Shown piece by piece: positions 24,612 through 33,443 of a stretch of DNA of 39,786 bases (the stretch's first letter is position 1; every line of letters begins with the position of its first letter). Under the pieces are notes generated by a model. The model ran no database searches. It was not told where the DNA came from and saw only the letters and a list, made by a program, of their open reading frames with translations. The position numbers and the translations under genes are program-made. Where the stretch lies: positions 1 to 39,786 of the forward strand of contig CACYHR010000028.1 of assembly GCA_902774265.1 (NCBI GenBank), in the 5' to 3' direction. This stretch comes from an uncultured Eubacteriales bacterium (lineage in GTDB: Bacteria > Bacillota > Clostridia > Peptostreptococcales > Anaerovoracaceae).

Positions 24612-26597
24612 ATGAGAAATAAAAAAGTATACCGGACGGGTAAGATCGGAAAAGCGCGGAGCCTGCCGCAGAGGCTGGCTGCCGTGTTTGCGATCGCAGC
24701 ACTGATCGTACTTTCGACACCGATCGGAATAGTAACAGATTATGTAAAGGAAACGGGTCTAAAAGATATCGGCGGTCCGGTCTATGCGGCGGACACCACG
24801 ATGGAGGCGCTTGAGTATAATGTCGATGTAAAAGTGGCCGAGGACAATTCCTATGACTATCACGAATATATCGACATCAATTACATAACGCCTCATCACG
24901 GCATTTACAGATATCTGCCGATGCAGGGACAGAAGCTTTCAAATGTGAAGGTTCCGGACTACGATTTCGACACCTATACGGAGAGCGGCAATCTGGTCGT
25001 CAAGATCGGAAGCGGCAGCTATACGCTGACCGGCGAGAATCCTTATGACATTTACTATAATATAGCGATGTACGAGGATGAAAACAGCGAAAAAGATATG
25101 CTCCTTCTCAACCTCATCCCGACAGACTGGCAGACCGGGATAGATAAGGCGACCTGCACGGTCACACTGCCAAAGGAAACTGATCTCAGCACTCTGACGA
25201 TCTACTCCGGAACATACGGAGCAGAAGGGAACGAGGACGGCGCGAAATATAAGGTGTCCGATGACGGGCTGACGATAACTGTCAGTGCAAAGGATCTGCC
25301 TGCATATCACGGGATCACGCTGGCACTTGAACTTCCTCAGGGCTACTGGGTCGGAGCTCAGCAGTTCGGACAGATAGGCGTACTTCCGCTGCTGCTTTGT
25401 GCGCTCGGACCTATCGGAGCATTTGTGCTCTGGTATCTGTACGGACGGGACGATCACATGGTCAAAACGCTTGAATTTTATCCTCCGGATAATCTGACGC
25501 CGGGCGAGATAGGTTACATCATCGACGCAAGCGTTGACAAAGAGGATCTGATTTCCACTATCGTCTATATGGCCGACAAGGGATATATCGATATCGAGGA
25601 AAAAGACCGCAAAGAGTTTATTTTCCACAAGGTTTCTGAGCCGGGAGATGACGAACCGAAATATGTACATACCATATGGAAGGGCCTTTTCAGCAAAAAT
25701 CGCACCTCGGTCAGCAGCAAAAAGCTCGGTTCATCGTTCGGAACCAAATATCAGACAGCAAAGGAACAGCTTGTCGAAATGTTCGAAGGCAGCAACTCGA
25801 TGTTCAAAAATGGAGCACTCATGGCAAGAATGGGCTGTACGATCGCTGCTGTCATGCCGTCGATCGCTTTTGCTACATGGGCTAAGGCAAATGGCGAAGC
25901 TGAATCGGGAATGCTCATGGGATGGGCGGCTTTCCACATTGTGGTAGCAACATCTTTCCTGTGTTCAGCTTATGACAAAGTACGCCGCAGCTCCAAGGTA
26001 AAGACCGTTCTTAAATGCCTTGCCGCAATGTGGTTCTTTGCTGCAGGCGTTGCTCTGCTGCCGATCATGACAGATGCAATGACATACATAAGCGATAAAA
26101 AGGCATTGGTGATCACTGTCGTTCTGTACATCTTTACGCTGATTTCGATGTTCTTCAGCGTAATATCGATAGCGAAGAAGAGTGAGTACACTGCATTGCT
26201 CGGCAGGATACTCGGGTTCAGAGACTTCATAAGAACTGCGGAACTGGACAAATTAAATGAGCTGATAGAGAGCGATCCGGAATACTTCTATCACATCATT
26301 CCTTACGCATATGTGTTCGGTCTGACAAATAAATGGATCAAAAAGTTCGAGGATATCCCTATCTGCATGCCGCGCTGGTACAGAGGCGGATACAGGAGCT
26401 ACGGTGCATTTGACTATTATATGATGGGCAGAATGATGAGCGATTGTTCGGCCAGTGTAAGCAGTCATATAGTGATACCGTCTTCAGGCGGAGGCGGCGG
26501 TTCCGGCGGCGGATCAAGCTGGAGCGGCGGAGGCGGCTTCAGTGGAGGCGGATTCAGCGGCGGCGGTTCCGGAGGCGGCGGAGGCGGCGGCTGGTAA
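24612..26597 (+). CDS. DUF2207 membrane protein with glycine-rich tail
   Basis: The 661-residue protein has an N-terminal signal/anchor (about residues 20-40, ending near VYAADT). An extracytoplasmic beta-rich DUF2207 domain follows, with NYITPHHGIYRYLPM and NLIPTDWQTGIDKATCTVTLP. Next come a membrane helix after about residue 255, a cytoplasmic domain beginning EFYPPDNLTPGEIGYIID, two to four further helices, and FEDIPICMPRWY. The last 35 or so residues are nearly all Gly and Ser with a few Trp and Phe, a usual end for this family. AGAGGAGG lies 10 bases before the ATG. Function is unknown; the gene pairs with the LemA-like gene 96 bases upstream. A weak hairpin lies between them (about 24530-24563). 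Confidence 0.88.
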   Translation: MRNKKVYRTGKIGKARSLPQRLAAVFAIAALIVLSTPIGIVTDYVKETGLKDIGGPVYAADTTMEALEYNVDVKVAEDNSYDYHEYIDINYITPHHGIYRYLPMQGQKLSNVKVPDYDFDTYTESGNLVVKIGSGSYTLTGENPYDIYYNIAMYEDENSEKDMLLLNLIPTDWQTGIDKATCTVTLPKETDLSTLTIYSGTYGAEGNEDGAKYKVSDDGLTITVSAKDLPAYHGITLALELPQGYWVGAQQFGQIGVLPLLLCALGPIGAFVLWYLYGRDDHMVKTLEFYPPDNLTPGEIGYIIDASVDKEDLISTIVYMADKGYIDIEEKDRKEFIFHKVSEPGDDEPKYVHTIWKGLFSKNRTSVSSKKLGSSFGTKYQTAKEQLVEMFEGSNSMFKNGALMARMGCTIAAVMPSIAFATWAKANGEAESGMLMGWAAFHIVVATSFLCSAYDKVRRSSKVKTVLKCLAAMWFFAAGVALLPIMTDAMTYISDKKALVITVVLYIFTLISMFFSVISIAKKSEYTALLGRILGFRDFIRTAELDKLNELIESDPEYFYHIIPYAYVFGLTNKWIKKFEDIPICMPRWYRGGYRSYGAFDYYMMGRMMSDCSASVSSHIVIPSSGGGGGSGGGSSWSGGGGFSGGGFSGGGSGGGGGGGW

Positions 26598-26724
26598 AAC
26601 AGCGCTGCACATTACCGGTGCAAAACAGCCATGATTCAACGCAGAATACCCGCCTGTTATCAGACTGCAGGCATGCGCCGAATTGAAACTGATATCAACA
26701 ATCTAAAGGAGGTTCAGGATAATT

Positions 26725-27417
26725 ATGTGGACAAGACAGGAATTAAAAGCAAAAGGTAAAGAGGCATTCAAGGCCAACTACTGGCCGAATGTACTGGCAG
26801 CATTTCTTCTTATGCTGCTGTCAACAGGAACAAGTGTAGCAACAAGGTCACAGACCAGTGATCAGAATATGCAGAATCAGCTGAACGGTATTCCGGAAGA
26901 TCAGAAGGCATTAGTTGTGCTGACAGTGATCGGAACATTGAGCATGATAATCATTGTATCAGTATTGCTCGACATCTTCCTCTTCAATCCTCTTAAGATA
27001 GGATGCTATGCATTCTTTAAGACGAATGTTCAGGATAACGGACGTGCGGAACTGGGTCTGCTCAAAGAGGGATTTTCCGACTATGGTCATAAATTCATTA
27101 CCATGTTCATCTCAAGTCTTTTCATAGCATTGGGCGCGATATGCTTTATTATACCGGGCGTAGTGCTGGCACTTTCATACAGAATGGTACCGTTTATCGT
27201 TAGGGATAATCCTGAACTGTCACCTATGGAAGTTCTTAAGAAATCTTCGGAGATGATGAAAGGACACAAATGGAACGCATTTGTTCTCGATCTGTCATTC
27301 ATCGGATGGGATCTTCTCGCTGCAGTGACACTCGGACTTGTAGGTCTGTTCTGGTCAAACCCTTATCAGTACAATACAAACGCAGCACTCTATCTCAGAC
27401 TCTCCGGGCAGGAATAA
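26725..27417 (+). CDS. DUF975 family integral membrane protein
   Basis: The 230-residue protein opens with WTRQELKAKGKEAFKANYW, the hallmark start of DUF975 proteins. It has about five membrane segments and the family motif YRMVPFIVRDNPELSPMEVL, with a C-terminal EYN-like region (NPYQYNTNAALYLRL). Role is unknown in the family, though it is common in Firmicutes. AAAGGAGG lies 10 bases before the ATG. It follows DUF2207 by about 130 bases and ends before a clear terminator, so 24235-27417 may be a membrane-protein operon after secA. Confidence 0.9.
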   Translation: MWTRQELKAKGKEAFKANYWPNVLAAFLLMLLSTGTSVATRSQTSDQNMQNQLNGIPEDQKALVVLTVIGTLSMIIIVSVLLDIFLFNPLKIGCYAFFKTNVQDNGRAELGLLKEGFSDYGHKFITMFISSLFIALGAICFIIPGVVLALSYRMVPFIVRDNPELSPMEVLKKSSEMMKGHKWNAFVLDLSFIGWDLLAAVTLGLVGLFWSNPYQYNTNAALYLRLSGQE

Positions 27418-27466
27418 AAGAATCCGGAATCCGGGATCAGATTACAAACTGACAAATGTCTTTAAA

Positions 27467-27505
27467 GCCGGAGAAGCAAACTGAACTGCCACTCCGGCAT
27501 TTTTA
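27467..27505 (+). terminator. Intrinsic terminator after the DUF975 gene
   Basis: GCCGGAG (27467-27473) pairs with CTCCGGC (27492-27498), followed by ATTTTTAA. Confidence 0.75.
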
Positions 27506-27539
27506 ACGGCACTTTCATGTAGGGGACGATTGCTTTGCA

Positions 27540-27569
27540 TTGACCGCCCGACGCCGGCTGGTGTAAGAT
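27540..27569 (+). promoter_or_regulatory. Candidate promoter giving a leaderless HAD mRNA
   Basis: TTGACC (27540-27545), 18 bases and TAAGAT (27564-27569) place the expected RNA start within a base or two of the ATG at 27577, which has no clear ribosome site. Confidence 0.4.
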
Positions 27570-27576
27570 AAAGTTC

Positions 27577-28221
27577 ATGAAAAAGAAATACATCATATTT
27601 GATTTTGACGGCACTCTCGTCAATACCAATGACCTGATCGTGGAATCGTGGCAGGCGACATTCGAGCGATATCTGGGACACAGGCTGGATGAAGATGAAA
27701 TAATCGCTACATTCGGTGAGATCCTTGTCGAAACGATTGCCCGCCTGATACCGGACGAAGACGTCATTGAGGTCCGGAATTTCTACAGTGTTTATCAGGA
27801 CGAGTACTGCAGCAGCAAAGTCCGTGTATTCGACGGGGTCAGAGAGCTGCTTGACGAGCTTAGGACACAAGGCTGCAGGATAGGTATGGCGACCTCCCGT
27901 ACGGGAGAGACCTACAGAAAATACATGGAGGAGCTGGGACTGGCAGACTGCATAGATGAAACTGTCGTTCTGGAGGATGTCAGCGCACATAAGCCTGATC
28001 CGGAATCGGCTCTCAGGGTGATGGAAAAACTCGGGGCAGTTCCGGCGGAAACTATATTTATAGGCGATACGAAATATGACGCAGGCTGCGCGAAAGCTGC
28101 CGGAATCGACTGCGGTCTTGCGGGGTGGAGCCACAAAATAGATAATGAGCAGCTCGAACGTGAAGGATGCATGCCGCAATACATTTTTGACAGACCGGAA
28201 GACATTCTGGAACTGGTTTGA
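27577..28221 (+). CDS. HAD-superfamily phosphatase (phosphoglycolate phosphatase/PpaX-like)
   Basis: The 214-residue protein has HAD motif I FDFDGTLVNT (nucleophile Asp near residue 9), a helical cap in the C1 position, motif II MATSRTGE, a lysine in VLEDVSAHKPDPES and motif III IFIGDTKYDAGCAKAAG. These features match the Gph/PpaX/PgmB group of small-molecule phosphatases acting in the cytoplasm. The substrate cannot be told from sequence. Start context is weak (see the promoter entry). prfB starts 68 bases later with no terminator between, so it may be read together with prfB. Confidence 0.88.
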   Translation: MKKKYIIFDFDGTLVNTNDLIVESWQATFERYLGHRLDEDEIIATFGEILVETIARLIPDEDVIEVRNFYSVYQDEYCSSKVRVFDGVRELLDELRTQGCRIGMATSRTGETYRKYMEELGLADCIDETVVLEDVSAHKPDPESALRVMEKLGAVPAETIFIGDTKYDAGCAKAAGIDCGLAGWSHKIDNEQLEREGCMPQYIFDRPEDILELV

Positions 28222-28288
28222 AAGAACGTATAATAAATAATAAAACCGGATGCGTTCATCGTCGGGCGCTGACGGGATCGGAGGGAAA

Positions 28289-29402
28289 ATGCTTCAATTA
28301 GACGAAATAAAAAGTCAACTTCCCGTTCTTAAGGAACAGATAGAGGAAGTGGGAGGTTATCTTTGACCCGGAAGGGTTGAAGAAACGCGTACAGGACCTG
28401 GAGGATGAAAGCCTCAAGCCGGGATTCTGGGATGACCAGAGAAATGCCCAGAAGGTACTCAAGGAGAAGAAATCACTCGAGGACAGACTCAGCGAATATG
28501 AAAAGCTGTCAGACGGGCTGGAGGAAATGCCTGATCTGATCGAGATAGCTGAGGAACTTGATGATGAGGAAGAGGCAAAGTCCATCATCAGATCTTTTGA
28601 TAAGCTTACTGACGATCTTGAAGATCTTAAGACCAGGATGCTGCTGAGCGGTAAATATGATGCAAAGGATGCGATACTCAGCATCCATTCGGGTACAGGC
28701 GGAGTCGATGCAAACGACTGGGCTGAGATGCTCGAGCGGATGTATCTCAGATACTGCGAAAAGAAAGGCTTTAAGACTAAGATACTCGACAGACAGGACG
28801 ATGTGGATTACGGAATCAAGAGTTCCACAATACAGGTCGAGGGCGATAATGCATACGGCCTGCTGAAGAGTGAGACCGGCGTGCACAGACTTGTCAGGAT
28901 TTCTCCTTTCAATGCGATGGGCAAGAGGCAGACTTCCTTCGCCGCAGTCGAAGTAGTACCGGACATCGGTGACGATATCGAGGTAAATATCGACCCGCAG
29001 GATCTCAAGATAGATACATACAGATCCGGAGGAGCAGGCGGACAGCATGTCAACACGACCGATTCCGCCGTCAGGATAACGCATCTGCCGACGGGCATAG
29101 TGGTCACATGCCAGAATGAAAGATCTCAGATCATGAACCGCGAAGTGGCGATGAAGATACTTGTTTCCAAGCTGACGAGAATAGCTGAGGAAGCACACAA
29201 GGAGAACCTGAACGAGATCAAGGGCGACCAGTCGATGGCTACATGGGGTTCGCAGATACGCAATTATGTTTTCCAGCCTTATACCATGGTAAAGGACACC
29301 AGGACCGGAGCTGAGGTCGGCAATGTAGATGCCGTTATGGACGGAGATATAGACATTTTCGTCAGGGCAAAGCTGTCTCAGGACGCTGCGAACAGAGAAT
29401 AA
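28289..29402 (+). CDS. prfB: Peptide chain release factor 2 with programmed +1 frameshift
   Basis: Release factor 2 ends translation at UGA and UAA. The ATG at 28289 (GGAGGG upstream) opens a 25-codon first part ending CTT followed by in-frame TGA (28364-28366). A +1 slip on CTTTGAC continues at GAC 28365 into the main frame, giving 370 residues. The SD-like GGAGG three bases before CTT is the known stimulator. Classic RF2 elements follow: SPF tripeptide in VRISPFN for stop recognition and GGQ at residues 250-252 (AGGQHVNTTDSAV) for peptide release. As RF2 reads UGA itself, low RF2 favours the slip and so autoregulates. A terminator lies at 29413-29461. Confidence 0.97.
28352..28367 (+). promoter_or_regulatory. 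RF2 +1 programmed frameshift site
   Basis: The site is GGAGG, TTAT, then CTT TGA C. The Leu codon slips onto the overlapping T and the stop is bypassed. The layout agrees with the established bacterial prfB frameshift signal. Confidence 0.93.
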
Positions 29403-29412
29403 GAAATTTTTC

Positions 29413-29461
29413 AGCGCTTTCTATGCTGTGCAGACAGCACGACGCACGGAAAGCGCTTTTA
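29413..29461 (+). terminator. Intrinsic terminator of prfB
   Basis: AGCGCTTTC (29413-29421) pairs with GAAAGCGCT (29449-29457), with an inner GTGC/GCAC stretch and a TTT tail. Confidence 0.75.
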
Positions 29462-29590
29462 TGCATTCTGCTTATGAGAGCGTCGGTCGGGGATTGATAC
29501 CCATCAACGACGGTAAAATATGAAACATACAGATATTTCGGTATTGTGAAAAACTGAGGATAGCAGATATGGAAGGAGTAAGTACTGAAA

Positions 29591-30043
29591 ATGACAGATA
29601 AATCGACCGCACTTACAACCGAAGAAATGTGGGCAATGCTGTTTTCGTCGCCTGACATCGACAGCTTTATGTCAGCTGTCACGGAAAGAGTTGTTCTGCC
29701 CGGACTGAGCGAGTACATCAACGAGCTATGCTCCTCGAGGGATATAAAGCCGGTCACTGTGATAAAACGTGCCAACATTGAAAGCTCTTACGGACACCGC
29801 CTGTTCAGAGGCAGCAGAAATCCGTCGAGAGATACTGTGCTGCAGCTGGCTTTCGGATTCGGGATGGACACTGCGGAAACACAGCAGCTTCTTAAGGTTG
29901 CGAGACATGCCGCGCTGCATCCAAAGGTCAAGCGTGATGCGATAATCGCATTTTGCCTTGAAAACGGCAGAACTGTAATAGACGCGCAGAATTATCTGTA
30001 TGATAATGATATGCCGCTGCTCGGAGGTGCCAGCCATGTTTGA
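29591..30043 (+). CDS. Helix-turn-helix (XRE-like) protein paired with a Ser/Thr kinase
   Basis: The 150-residue protein has an N-terminal acidic helix, then an HTH-like core with VIKRANIESSYGHRLFRGSRNPSRDTV, where the residues after the turn resemble the recognition helix of XRE regulators. FGMDTAETQQLLKVAR follows, and a C-terminal helical stretch ends in LYDNDMPLLG. It probably binds DNA or serves as the kinase's adaptor. AAGGAG stands 12 bases before the ATG. Its last 8 bases overlap the start of the kinase gene, so the two are coupled. No known catalytic residues are seen. Confidence 0.65.
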   Translation: MTDKSTALTTEEMWAMLFSSPDIDSFMSAVTERVVLPGLSEYINELCSSRDIKPVTVIKRANIESSYGHRLFRGSRNPSRDTVLQLAFGFGMDTAETQQLLKVARHAALHPKVKRDAIIAFCLENGRTVIDAQNYLYDNDMPLLGGASHV

Positions 30044-31892
30044 AAAACTCGCAGAAAGGATATATGAGATCCAGAGTGCCATGCAGACTGCCGAACATGG
30101 TCACGAAATTATGGGGCTTGATGGGACGGAACAGTTTGTACTCCCGGGCGGATACGATGCGCTCCCGGCCGAAGAGGGCGAAATGCTTGCCGATTTGCTG
30201 GCAACATACGATTATTCGGCTTATCCTGACAGATTTACAAGAAAATATGTAATAACAGAATGTCTTGCCGAACGCAACGGGATCGACACCTTTGTCGTGC
30301 AGGATAATGAAGGTGAGAAATATGTTGCGAAATGCTATGACCGCAGTATCTGGTCGTTTGAGAACGACGACAGTATTCTTCGTGAGCTCAGCGGCAGTAG
30401 AGCGGACGTACAGCTAAACGGACAGGCAGATGGAATGTCGGACGGGCAGACTTACAGCCGGACAGACGGGCTGCCGAAATACATCGGGACATATTCAAAT
30501 GACCGTATGATAGTCAGGGTGCGCGAATACATCGAAGGCATCTCCCTCGATAAATACGCGGCCGCGCATGAACTGAGCCGTGAGCAGATCACGGATATCT
30601 GCATGCAGCTTTGTGACATACTGGCCAGGCTGCATCACAGAGAAGAACCGGTCATACACAGAGACATCAAGCCGCAGAATATAATAGTGAGGCTTGCGGA
30701 GACCGAAAGCTGGGCCGAAGAAGAGGAAGATCTTCCGGAAGGGACCGAAGGCGCGGTGTTCTGTGAAGAGGCTGAAGAACATGTTACTTTTGATGAAGGA
30801 GGGACTCGGAATGCAGACGACCCTGCTGATGAAGCCGGGTCAAAGAACGAGGAGCAGAACCCGGCGGCCGGTAACGCAGGCAAGGCGTTCGATGCCGCCG
30901 AAGAAGCCGGGCCGGAAGCGGAATCGCCGGCACGCGCAGTTGAAAAGATCCACATAGCACTGATAGATTTCGACATAGCCAGAGTCTACAACAAAGAAAA
31001 TGACACGGATACCAGGTTTTTTGGCACGGTAGCATACGCGCCGCCTGAACAATACGGATTTTCGCAGACCGACGCACGTGCCGATATATACTCGCTCGGC
31101 GTATTGCTCAGATTTCTGCTTACCGGAAGCAGCCGGGAAAACAAAAATGTCAGCGTTTACAAACCGCTCGCGAAGATAATCGACAAATGTACGGCTTTCT
31201 CACCTGAAGACAGATACAGCGATATCGATCAGGTTAAAAAGGCTCTTTCAAAGGCCAATCCGGGAGCGCAGAGGATCAGGCTTGTGAAGATCATCGCTTG
31301 CTGCCTGCTCGCCGCCATTTTGTTCGGATTAACGGCATTCCAGATATACAAGGCCGTGACCTGGTCACCGTTTAATGACGATGCGATACCTGCATTTACA
31401 TCCGACAGCGAGAGAGTTGATGATGCCGTCGAGTATATGAACAATAAATTCAACACGGATCTTTTCAGCGGGGTCACAGGTACACTTGGCGAAACTGAGG
31501 GATCGGATTCCGTTGCGACTATCGGCCTTCTAAAAAAAGTGCTGATCGATTGCTACGGACTGGATGCGGATTACGTAAATGCTCCGAATACTGAAATGCC
31601 GCATGAGAGCGATGAATTCTTCCTGCCGTGGACCTGGGATGATTCTCAGACCATAGGCAGAGGATCGATGGTCTATGTTGCTGTCAAGCTCTACGATCCG
31701 AAGCTCGTTGCCGACTGGTCGAGTCTGGAGGATGACAACGGAGAATATCCGGGCGAAAGAGTTGCAATTGCATTTGCCGAAGAGACCGGGATAATGACGG
31801 GCGTCAACAGACCGGACGATTTGACCGTCGGCGAAATGGCGCTGATCCTGGCCAACACGGACAGAGTATTCGCAGCAGCGGAAGACTCCTAA
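30036..31892 (+). CDS. Transmembrane serine/threonine protein kinase with acidic insertion
   Basis: The 618-residue protein (ATG 30036, GGAGGTG 7-8 bases upstream) is a Hanks-type kinase. The ATP-anchoring lysine is in YVAKCYD (K99), the catalytic loop is HRDIKPQN (208-215), the metal-binding motif is DFDIAR (311-316, Asp replacing Gly of DFG) and the activation/P+1 region is FFGTVAYAPPEQYG. About 80 acidic, Glu/Ala/Asp-rich residues separate HRD from DFD where most kinases have about 20. The glycine-rich loop is degenerate. A single membrane helix (about 415-438) follows, then an extracytoplasmic domain of about 180 residues with FFLPWTWDD, probably the sensor. It overlaps the HTH gene by 8 bases. 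A terminator follows. Confidence 0.85.
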   Translation: MFEKLAERIYEIQSAMQTAEHGHEIMGLDGTEQFVLPGGYDALPAEEGEMLADLLATYDYSAYPDRFTRKYVITECLAERNGIDTFVVQDNEGEKYVAKCYDRSIWSFENDDSILRELSGSRADVQLNGQADGMSDGQTYSRTDGLPKYIGTYSNDRMIVRVREYIEGISLDKYAAAHELSREQITDICMQLCDILARLHHREEPVIHRDIKPQNIIVRLAETESWAEEEEDLPEGTEGAVFCEEAEEHVTFDEGGTRNADDPADEAGSKNEEQNPAAGNAGKAFDAAEEAGPEAESPARAVEKIHIALIDFDIARVYNKENDTDTRFFGTVAYAPPEQYGFSQTDARADIYSLGVLLRFLLTGSSRENKNVSVYKPLAKIIDKCTAFSPEDRYSDIDQVKKALSKANPGAQRIRLVKIIACCLLAAILFGLTAFQIYKAVTWSPFNDDAIPAFTSDSERVDDAVEYMNNKFNTDLFSGVTGTLGETEGSDSVATIGLLKKVLIDCYGLDADYVNAPNTEMPHESDEFFLPWTWDDSQTIGRGSMVYVAVKLYDPKLVADWSSLEDDNGEYPGERVAIAFAEETGIMTGVNRPDDLTVGEMALILANTDRVFAAAEDS

Positions 31893-31895
31893 CAC

Positions 31896-31933
31896 AAAAG
31901 GCATCGGAAATAGCCGTTCCGATGCCTTTTATC
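31896..31933 (+). terminator. Intrinsic terminator of the HTH-kinase operon
   Basis: AAAAGGCATCGGAA pairs with TTCCGATGCCTTTT around a short loop, ending in TTTTATC. It is nearly symmetrical and may also serve the small minus-strand gene at 31948. Confidence 0.8.
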
Positions 31934-31947
31934 GTGCTGGTTACTAC

Positions 31948-32034
31948 TTAGTTATCTATGTCCAGCCACTTGCAAATGTAGTAGCCGGCTACACTTGCTG
32001 CGACAGCGATTAAAAACGAGATACAAACTGTCAT
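31948..32034 (-). CDS. 28-residue hydrophobic membrane peptide
   Basis: On the minus strand an ATG at 32034 follows GGAAGGAGGTG by 9 bases and opens a 28-codon frame: a short start, a membrane stretch (CISFLIAVAASVAGYYI), then the charged end CKWLDIDN. The strong ribosome site and the single helix with a KWLD end suggest a real small membrane protein. The layout (tiny hydrophobic peptide, strong site, shared terminator at 31896-31933) recalls type I toxin or holin-like peptides, but no antisense RNA covering the frame is evident. It is too short for usual gene finders. Confidence 0.6.
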   Translation of the reverse strand: MTVCISFLIAVAASVAGYYICKWLDIDN

Positions 32035-32077
32035 ATGACTAACACCTCCTTCCTGCGCTACAGTATAGGAGAGTAGC

Positions 32078-32114
32078 AACGGAATAAGTATAATGCTGCG
32101 CAATGCTATTGAAG
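32078..32114 (-). promoter_or_regulatory. Candidate promoter region of the small membrane peptide
   Basis: On the minus strand TATACT stands 15 bases after TTCAAT; the same bases give TATAAT on the plus strand (about 32088-32093). Between them lies a near-palindrome GCATTGCGCAGCAT, so the region may fire both ways. Spacing is not ideal. Confidence 0.3.
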
Positions 32115-32179
32115 ACGTTCCGTTTGTTCTGTGGCGACGTTATCGAAACATTTGCTTCTTCAAATAAGATGGTTTAAGT

Positions 32180-32203
32180 GTGGTCTCGCAGACCACCTTT
32201 TTT
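32180..32203 (+). terminator. Intrinsic terminator of an unannotated plus-strand RNA
   Basis: GTGGTCT (32180-32186), loop CGC and AGACCAC (32190-32196), followed by CTTTTTT, form a textbook terminator, yet no gene on the plus strand ends here. An RNA starting near 32100 from the TATAAT at 32088 would be about 105 bases. No other gene lies in 32035-32324. Confidence 0.65.
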
Positions 32204-32324
32204 GTGCGAGAATTCTCTAAAATAGAATTTAACAAATAGCCGCATATGAAGCGTTTGAAAACCTGATGCAATAAAGTGGGAGAATATGCGGACAGTGGTG
32301 CAAAATCAAAGAAAGGAGAATAGT

Positions 32325-33407
32325 ATGAAAAGAAAAATATTCGCAGTATTACTCACAGCGGTGATGGTGCTGACGCTTATGCCTGCAATGGCATTTGCTG
32401 ATGAGTCTGGGCCCAAGGATCTGAGTAATTACGAAATTAAATGCCTGGATCAAAAGGATGGTGACTGGAGAATATTCACCGATACGACTGAAAACATTAC
32501 ACTCAATTTTGAGGTGCGTCATGGTGATTATGTACTGCCGGCAGACAAATATGATTTGAAGATAGAAATGGAATACTGGGACGATAATGATAAGCAGTAT
32601 TTCGTTCCTGTTGAGAACGGAAAGATCAAGCTCGGAGAAAACGGAACCCTGGGTGTTATCGCGTATGCAGTGGCCAAAGAGGGTTCGGGATATACGGGAC
32701 ATACATTCAAAGAATGTTATTTCGATCTTTTTTATAAATACACCATAATGGGATGCAATGTCGACTTTCAGGGAGGACGCATCAGAACAGATATTAATAC
32801 ACCGATGAGTGAAATGTACTACTTTATAGAAGGATCGGAGATACAGGATCCTGTTGTAAGAATAGATGGTCAGACGCTCATAGCCGGAACTGATTATAAG
32901 ATAAGCTATGTCGAAGGATATCTTAACAGGGTTCATGTTAAAGATGCTGAGCGTGGTGATTTTGATGTATACTGGGTGCTGCCTAAGGAAGGCGGAATGA
33001 CATATGATTCCATACCAACTGAAAAGGGTGTGTATCAATGCAAAGTTGAAGCATTGGGTAAATATGTCGGAGTTTATGATCAGACAAATCTGCAGATATG
33101 TGATGAGAATAAAATGAAGGTAACTGCTTCAGCCAAAACTGTAAAATACAGCAAGCTGAAGAAAAAGGCACAGACTGTATCACCGCTCAAGGTCAGCAAT
33201 GCGGCAGGCTATGTAACATATACCGGAAAAGGCACAGATGCCAAATCAAAGAAAGCTCTTAAGATAAATCCTAAGAACGGAAAGGTAACAGTAAAGAAAG
33301 GTACGAAAAAAGGAACCTATAAGATGAAGGTTACCGTATCGGACTCCGGAGACGAAACAACGAATGGAAAAATCGTAACAAAGACAATTAGTATTAAAGT
33401 GAAATAG
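32325..33407 (+). CDS. Secreted protein with C-terminal Ig-like, lysine-rich domain
   Basis: The 360-residue protein starts at ATG 32325 behind AAAGGAG; a longer frame from 32286 lacks a ribosome site. A clear signal peptide (basic MKRKIF, hydrophobic core, AMAFA cleavage near residue 26) directs export. The middle is unrecognised. The last 95 or so residues carry YSKLKKKAQTVSPLKVSNA, NPKNGKVTVKKGTKKGTYKMKV and a final TKTISIKVK, a beta-sandwich type repeat common at the ends of secreted proteins in related Eubacteriales. No sorting motif is seen, so it is either free or bound to the wall by the basic domain. The function of the middle domain is unknown. Confidence 0.75.
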   Translation: MKRKIFAVLLTAVMVLTLMPAMAFADESGPKDLSNYEIKCLDQKDGDWRIFTDTTENITLNFEVRHGDYVLPADKYDLKIEMEYWDDNDKQYFVPVENGKIKLGENGTLGVIAYAVAKEGSGYTGHTFKECYFDLFYKYTIMGCNVDFQGGRIRTDINTPMSEMYYFIEGSEIQDPVVRIDGQTLIAGTDYKISYVEGYLNRVHVKDAERGDFDVYWVLPKEGGMTYDSIPTEKGVYQCKVEALGKYVGVYDQTNLQICDENKMKVTASAKTVKYSKLKKKAQTVSPLKVSNAAGYVTYTGKGTDAKSKKALKINPKNGKVTVKKGTKKGTYKMKVTVSDSGDETTNGKIVTKTISIKVK

Positions 33408-33443
33408 GAATAGCTGCAAATAGCTGCGAAACAATCCGCTTCG

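Noticed and set aside
28289-28377. prfB as a broken gene or a short separate ORF followed by a truncated one
   Set aside because: The stop sits in the conserved CTTTGAC slip site with an SD-like stimulator, as known for RF2.
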